From Myrica gale (Eukaryota > Streptophyta > Magnoliopsida > Fagales > Myricaceae), in assembly GCA_963930655.1 (NCBI GenBank), contig OZ005600.1:871501-935500 (forward strand): 64,000 nt of DNA. Reading direction: 5' to 3'. The position numbers and the translations under genes are program-made. The notes below the pieces were generated by a model. That model had not been told where the DNA came from. It made no database searches and saw nothing but the letters and a program-made list of their open reading frames with translations. Shown here piece by piece: positions 50,262 through 64,000 of this stretch (position 1 is the first letter of the stretch; the number at the start of each line of letters is the position of its first letter).

Positions 50262-51772
50262 TAGGATTCATAATTATGATTTTAGTTTTAGTTTTTGGTT
50301 TAACTTTCAAATTTCAAATTTTAACATTTAAATATTATTTTGCTGTAGGAGTTTGTTTGTTTGTTTAAGATTTGGAATGATTTATTTTAAAATTAAATTA
50401 ATTTATAGTTATTACGATATTCACAAAAATAAATAAATAATAAAAATGATTTTAAAAATAAGAAAAATATATAACTCAAAAAATAAGTAGAAAATAGTTT
50501 CATAAATATAAAAAATTATAAAAATAGATAAAGTATGAAACTACTAAAAAGATTCATAAAAATTAATTTACAAAGATACAAATCGTATGCAAAATTTATA
50601 AAACATATTTTTTAAAAATAAATCAAAATAAAACTTAACAAATATAATCATTATCGAAATTATTAAAATAGTTACAAAAGTGCATATTTGTCTATAATTT
50701 TTTTTAAAAAAATATAAAAATACATTTGGAAATTTAGTAATGGCCAAGGATCATATAGAGAGATATTAGTAAGCCTAGCTATTAAGTACGATCGAACTTA
50801 AGCAATGTTAAATAGGAGGTATAAATGTCCGTCCTTCAAGAAGCTACATTTTCCAAAATCGAACTTTGCTGGGTGGCTCCCGACCACCCCTTCTAGGGGG
50901 GGCCGGTGGCTCATCGAGCCACCGCTCGCGGTCCCATCGCGGGGAGGCCGGATCGGGCTCCCCCCCGCGAGAGGGGTGGCTCGCTGAGCCACCGGCCTCC
51001 CGCGATGGGGATCATCGCGGAGCCACCCATCGCGGGGGGGAGCCCAAACCCCGGCCTCCCCTTGAGCGGTGGCTCGATGAGCCACCGGTCCCCTAGAGCC
51101 GGGAGCCACCCAGCAAAGGGAGGCGGGTGGCTCCGGTCACCCCTTCTAGGGAGGGTTTTTTTTTTAAGTTTGACGATTTTTTTTAAAAAATTTTGTTTTT
51201 TCTGATGTGGCAAAAAAAGTGACGTGACATTTAAAAAAGACACGTGTCACTGGCTGATTGGTGATGACGTGTAAACCGTTAGTTGACTGGGTAATTCGTT
51301 AACGGAAGAGGACAGAAGGATCATTTTTACAAAACTATGAAACCCAAGGACTACGTGTGATAAATGAGAAAACCCAATGACGAAATTAGTAAAGGGGTAA
51401 AAACCTAAGGACTAAAAAAGTCATTAACCCTATATTTTTTTGTAAAAATAATTTGTTTTATAATTTGCACGATTTTTATCTTCTATTTTTATTTTTAAGA
51501 ATACTTGTAATAAGTTTGATATTTTATCTATTTTTTTCTAATTTTTATATTTATGAAACCATTTTCTAAGTAATTTTTTAATTATATATTTTTTTCTGAT
51601 TTTTGAATTTTTTGAATATCATAATAACTATAAAAATGATAATATTTTACACCAATAAAATATAAATCATTTAAAATCTTAATCAACCAAACAAACCCTT
51701 GCAAACAATATTTAAATCTAAAAAAATTAAAATTTGAATTTTAAACCCAAAACCATAACCATAACCATAACC
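50262..51772. mobile_element. Large fold-back element with arms of several hundred bases
   Basis: The two AT-rich flanks are inverted copies over roughly 300 bases or more. Left: TTTAAATATTATTTTGCTGT ... GTTTGTTTGTTTAAGATTTG ... TTATAGTTATTACGATATTC ... AATAGTTTCATAAATATAAA. The right flank in reverse complement gives TTTAAATATTGTTTGCAAGG, GTTTGTTTGGTTGATTAAGA, TTATAGTTATTATGATATTC and AATGGTTTCATAAATATAAA in the same order. The centre (about 50820-51430) differs sharply in composition and looks like a second, nested element. No transposase is visible. The long arms suggest a Mutator-like or FARE-type non-autonomous transposon, an inference only. Confidence 0.8.
50864..51118. repeat. GC-rich palindromic island nested in the fold-back element
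   Basis: The island begins with CTTTGCTGGGTGGCTCCCG (50864-50882) and ends with its perfect inverted copy CGGGAGCCACCCAGCAAAG (51100-51118). Inside are three 19-base hairpins of the form GGTGGCTC-NNN-GAGCCACC at 50905-50923, 50975-50993 and 51068-51086. Composition changes abruptly from AT-rich arms to GC-rich core. Open frames across it in many directions are a by-product of the composition. Confidence 0.85.
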
Positions 51773-52592
51773 CATTTTCTGAGACTTCATGTTCTGTTCC
51801 CAGTTTTTTTTAGGCATCATACTTTACAATCTCAACATTACAAAAAGACGCATTCTTATACACCCCAACATTACCATTTTTACACATCAATACAATTTAA
51901 CAACTTTTACACGCATACCAATATCACTCTAAAATTACCTAAATATTCACAATTATATTAAAATCTTACAATTTTACTCCACACCAACATCCCTAAACTA
52001 TTGATTGAGTGGTACCAATTGTGCTCCAATCTACTGGCAGAAATAGTATTTTCTCACGCGACAAAGCTGAACGACTGCCTTAAAGCCTGCAAGCCTTATA
52101 CAATGGGTGGCATGCTGAGAACGGGTGGGCCTACGTGCCAAACTCCAACTCACCCAATTGGCTTTGTCACCCCAGTATACTAACTCAACTAAACATCCGG
52201 GCAAGTATTTACGCAGTATGCTCAGGGCAAAAGAAGTATTTGTGTAGTAACAGGAAGAAGAGTGTCCGCATTGACAAAACATTATGAAACACTGCTTAAA
52301 AGATGACACGAAAAGGAAAACGATCAACCATGCGATGCCACGTTATGACGCATTGAACCCTTATACATACTAATCAACATTCGTACAACAATTTAGAGGT
52401 ATGAACAACCTTAAAATAGCACAAGGGAGAAAAATACGTCATCGCTGCAGAGGTTACATGGTAAAGCTTGCCTGCAGCAACCAAACCAAAACCAGAATCA
52501 ACAAACTGAGACGATAGGAAATTCACCCAGTTGAAGTGTGGAAGAAAAGGTCCAGAAAGTAAAAAGAAGCTGACCTCCAGAATCGGTCATCA

Positions 52593-55500
52593 TCACATTT
52601 TCAGCCACTTTGGCTTAACGGTTTTTTTCTCGGAAGGCTTTTGTTCTTGGACGACAGGGGATGGAGCTGCTGGTACAGGTTCTGGTGAAGGCTGAACAGG
52701 TTCTGCCTCCTGGTTCTTCTCAATACTGAGTTCCAAATCTTTCAAAGCCATGAGCTCTTCCTGAAGGAAGGGACCTGAATCTGCGTCTGTACAATCATCA
52801 TCTGAAGGTGCCATAAGAGAAAATAAATTATATGCATTAGTTATTGCCACTTCATAATTGAATGAAGCAGAGTCGTGAACAGCCGAAGAAAAAGTGGAGG
52901 TGAACGTGGAATTGAGTTTCACTGAGGCAAATTATTATCTTGGAATCAGGCCATGTAAATATTAAATTTGAAGTACTTCTTCACTTTCTTTCGAGTGGGC
53001 CTCAGTACACAAGCACAGTTCAGAAACAAAACCATCTTTTGGATGGCATTGTTTTTAAAGACTTCACAGTAGAAGTCTGATGTACGAAAAAAACATTGAT
53101 ACCAACTCTGACGTAGGAGTTTCCAGCGAGCAACTTGTTTTAAGGTTTAAGACAAATCAGGGGATAGGGTTTACGATGGTGAAAATTAGGTAAAAGAAAA
53201 GAATCTATGTTTACAAGAAGAGAACTAAAGTTTTACTGTTGTTGTGGGCTTTCCAACTTGTGATTTCATTTATCAGGCTTTCGTGAATGCAGTCCTGACC
53301 CATTTATATGCTGAGTTTGCCTACTGTTCTGTGCAGATGAATTAGTGATTTAAATAGCAGTCATGGAACTTAAACGCGCCATGTCAAGTAAGAGTTGCTT
53401 CACCATGCACTTTATTTCATGGTGAAATTCCAGCTACTGACAAGTTAGTATTAGTCTCGATAACTGCACCACATAGAACAGAAAAATCTTGAAGGATCAA
53501 CAAAAAGAATAGAGCGGACCAATAACCACAAATCGGACAAAATCATGGTCATTGAGAAATACCAAATAAACTAACACAAGTATGTAGATGGTTGAGCAAA
53601 AGTTGCAACATGCTACGACAATTAAGGCAGACCAATGTTTGAATGGAATCATAGCCTTCAAAATAAGCGGTTACCTTTTGGTAGATCATAGGAAAAATAC
53701 ACAATTGCTCCAGGAACGAAGCCAGCAGTGTAGAAATCTTGCGCCATGTCTTTTATTTGCGCCTTAGGAGGAGTAGTATCTGCAACGTAAGCAAATTTTA
53801 TGCTTTTAAGGCTTTAGATCCTGAAATCCTTATTGAAATCTTATTTGCATATCATTGTTCCAGCCACCCCCCCCCCCTCCCCTCCCCCACATGCACACAC
53901 AAACAGAAAAAACGCCCCAATCTTATATGGGTAAATGAATAGGTAAAATCCAATAGCCATACAAATATGGAAGGGTAATTCTGGTCGAGCAACCACTTTC
54001 ACAAGAAGATCAACCAAGCTCTGGATTGTTTCAGATGGATGAAATATGACCTCTAATGTATGATCATCAGGAAAGCGAACTCTAATCACAGACTGCATAG
54101 ATGAGCAGACAAATTCAATTTAATAATTTTGGATTACATCACGTAATAATGGATGATAAAAATAATTTAAAAAAAAATAACCAGAAAGGGTACACTGAGC
54201 ACCTTTGTTATTTTTGACCTGCGAGAGGCCTCTTCCGCTTCTTGGATTCTCCGCGTCTTCAAGAATTTATCTGTTCATCATACCATCAAAGCATTAGAAG
54301 CATCCAAAATATTATAATTTTATCCAACGCATATAGGCATATGTGGCAGAAGATATTCCCATGGACAAGACTATGAACTCCTCCTATCATTCCACTTTTA
54401 TATCCATAAACAAAATATGTCTCTACATGGACAAGACTAACAAGAAATATGACAGCAGAAGATATTCCCATTCCTTGCTTATATTCATTAAATGCCACGG
54501 GATTCAGGTCCTAATTTAAGGTACCAAAATTTACAAATTCAAGTGAAGCAGCAATCAAACCATTTATTCTTTCCACAAACTTCAGCAAGCCTGTATAATG
54601 AGTCTAAGGAAGTACTCGTGAAGAAAGTCGTCATTAATATTACCTTCCTTTTTAGTCCCTAAAACACGATAATAATCCTCAGCAGTGAATTCATAGAAGT
54701 CATCTGTCTCCTCTGCCATACAATGTCCAAGGGGGGGGGGGAAACAGTAGAAGAGATCATTAGATGTGTATGCAAAGAATTTGTGTTCTCAACCACAACA
54801 GGCCTGGTAGGTATCTTATGAGACAGAGTGCAAATTAGGGCACAAGGTAGGAGTTGTAAAAGTAGATACACTGCATACCCATATTGGGCACTTGATTTGA
54901 AGATGGAGAATGCGCTGATGTCTGAAATACATGGATTTCTCGACCAAATTTTTCTTTAATAGCTTCAAACTTGGCCTGGCATAATTAAAAATACATATAC
55001 ATATCAACAAAATTGTCACACCTGAAGAGTATACCAGAAACAATGTACGAGAAAATGAAATAGTTTTGGGGAGTGGTAGTGAAAATTTCGCCAAACATGG
55101 TCATGAGAGCAAGTGGAAAAGTTACAATTTGACCCTATAAAAGATGAATATTAACATCTGAGCCCAGAAATAATACTTACTGAGTTAAGAGTAGCAAAAG
55201 GTATTAATGCTTGTTATGACAATGTATCTGTAATGCCAATTGGAATACACTAAACATCAATGTTAGATAGGATTGAAAGGTGATCTTTTAAACATTTCTC
55301 CGTGGTAGAACCCTCATCGACAGAGCAAGTGTTTGAAAACTAGAGCAGGCAGCTAAATTGGGAGTTTAATCCTTGTTATTCATTATTCCTATTTCACTGT
55401 TTGCCAATATGAATTCCTACTTTCTGCCAGTCAAATCGGTTTCCAAAATCAAAGTAAATATAAACTGCCTATCAAATGCCGGGCATGCGGCTACACTTGT

Positions 55501-55855
55501 TTATGCTTTAAGGTTACAGGAATTATAAAAATTATTAATAAAACCGAATCAAATTGAAAGAGCGATAATAGCAGGCACCAAACCCACTAGAATCTTCCAT
55601 TACCCGATGATTAAAGCACAGATAGACTACCTTTAGACAGAACCCGTACAGACCCGCTATCAAAAACACAGTTGATCCAGTGCGTGGATAAAAAAGTCAA
55701 CAAAATATTACATATTACGAATACAAATAGAATAGAAACTTAGAAAGGAGATGTTTTGTAAGAATTATGACCTTAGCTGCTTCAGCCTCCATAGGATCAA
55801 TGATCGTGAGCCTTCTTCTCTTGAAAGGTAGTGCAGAAGGAGCATCAACAACCAT
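52593..55855 (-). CDS. PUX1: PUX1, plant UBX domain-containing protein
   Basis: Regulator of the AAA ATPase CDC48/p97; in Arabidopsis PUX1 disassembles the CDC48 hexamer. Seven exons on the minus strand: 55772-55855, 54879-54975, 54644-54712, 54203-54270, 53963-54092, 53675-53779, 52593-52801. They total 762 bases, or 253 residues, against about 251 in Arabidopsis. The protein starts MVVDAPSALPFKRRRLTIID. It has the PUX1 segment DDFYEFTAEDYYRVLGTKKE, the UBX fold beginning SVIRVRFPDDHTLEVIFHPS, and the FVPGAIVYFSYDLPK turn near the CDC48-binding loop. An acidic linker and KKTVKPKWLKM close the protein. All exon phases agree. In Arabidopsis PUX1 (At3g27310) sits beside a G6PD gene, as here. 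Confidence 0.94.
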
Positions 55856-63471
<7,616 letters not shown>

Positions 63472-64000
63472 GTATGTTCTTTTGGCCACAAGCTATTCTG
63501 CTAACATGCATTTATTTGTTGGTTTGTTGTCATTAGTTTATCTCCTTCATATCAGTGAATGCTTTACCTGTGTGAGTAATGTACATGTATTATATTGTTA
63601 TATCTGTCGGAACCTCAACAAAAGATATTTTGTTAATATGACCTTATGGTGGACCAAAGATATTAGATTACCTTACCTACTAGAATGTTGTATGCAGATT
63701 TTGTTCCCAATTTGTGCAACGGTTTAGATTGCCATCCTATATAAGATTTGCCATGTGGATCTTAGTTGGAAGTTGGGACACATTTGTTTTCAGCCTCTGC
63801 CTTGCACAGCTCAGTGAGGCTGAGAAGAAAGTGTCTAGAGATCTTGGTACTTGTGTCCAGATTTTGGACTCTGTTAAGCGGGGTGGGGAACCCCGCTTAA
63901 AAGAAAACCAGAAGAAGAAATATTTTTCATCAATATGTGCAGCTGCAGCTTTTTCGTTCTGTACCACTGTCTTACTCTATTAAGAATAACTTATCCTAAA
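63472..64000 (+). other. Unresolved 3' end of AUG6
   Basis: The donor at 63472 is clear, but the expected short last exon is not. An acceptor ending at about 63799 (CCTCTGCCTTGCACAG) would join G to CTCAGTGA and stop almost at once. A different frame there reads QLSEAEKKVSRDLGTCVQIL and runs to 63983, but it is out of phase with the donor. A perfect 10-base hairpin (TTAAGCGGGG / CCCCGCTTAA) sits at about 63873-63899. The real exon may lie beyond the window. Confidence 0.4.

Larger units (their letters stand above)
48240..52592. other. Transposon-rich spacer between G6PDH and PUX1
   Basis: Holds the G6PDH promoter, a fold-back element with internal short repeats (48771-49168), and a larger fold-back (50262-51772) with a GC-rich palindromic core. 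The rest, including 49170-50260, is AT-rich single-copy-looking sequence without a recognisable gene. Confidence 0.7.

Noticed and set aside
50798..51243. Several overlapping open frames on both strands in the GC island
   Set aside because: They follow from stop-poor GC-rich palindromic sequence; the translations are low-complexity Gly/Pro/Arg/Ser.
51751..51772. CCATAA repeats at the end of the fold-back element, resembling a telomere repeat
   Set aside because: The unit is not the plant telomere unit CCCTAAA and there are only about three copies.
63714..63983. Open frame ending in KYFSSICAAAAFSFCTTVLLY
   Set aside because: Hydrophobic tail looks protein-like, but the frame does not connect in phase to AUG6 and no family is recognised.

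Overview
This window is nuclear DNA from a flowering plant, most likely a woody core eudicot. The coding regions are split by GT..AG introns, the spacers are AT-rich and full of small fold-back transposons, and every recognisable protein is closest to plant families. The exact species cannot be read from the sequence.

Layout. 1-4073 (+) is the 3' part of a BET bromodomain gene (GTE8/GTE10 type) with a MITE in an intron. 5504-6247 (+) is an intronless TLC-domain membrane protein. 7060-8575 (-) is a decayed lysine/histidine transporter, followed by its intact sister at 9048-12498 (-). 12.5-19.5 kb has no supported gene and holds a two-copy MITE family, a diverged direct repeat and a possible RNase H remnant. 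19531-22619 (-) is an ankyrin-repeat gene broken by a TAG. 26197-26592 (-) is mitochondrial ribosomal protein mL54, divergently arranged with prohibitin at 28805-29641 (+). Their shared 0.6 kb spacer is packed with TGGGCC site II motifs plus a telo-box. 32310-34566 (-) is the cytosolic Fe-S scaffold NBP35. 36762-38841 (-) is a SKIP14-like F-box gene broken by a TGA. 41042-47439 (-) is a complete 15-exon cytosolic glucose-6-phosphate dehydrogenase with a 5'-truncated LINE in an intron. 48.2-52.6 kb is transposon-rich, including a 1.5 kb fold-back element with a GC-rich palindromic core. 52593-55855 (-) is PUX1, a UBX-domain regulator of CDC48. 57632-63471 (+) is augmin subunit 6, complete except for its last few residues.

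The genes do not form one pathway. Their order looks like a conserved ancestral block: from memory, the Arabidopsis counterparts sit in short neighbouring sets (BET-LHT-ankyrin-mL54; BET-TLC-mL54-prohibitin; prohibitin-G6PD-PUX1; AUG6-G6PD-prohibitin) on several duplicated segments, and here they are together. The strongest observations are this block, two otherwise intact genes each stopped near codon 100 by a lesion that fits a Trp-to-stop change, the site II-rich spacer between two mitochondrial genes, the LINE with an 18 bp target duplication, and the palindromic GC island.

Exon borders were placed by eye using GT..AG rules, reading frame and family knowledge. They are predictions without transcript evidence.
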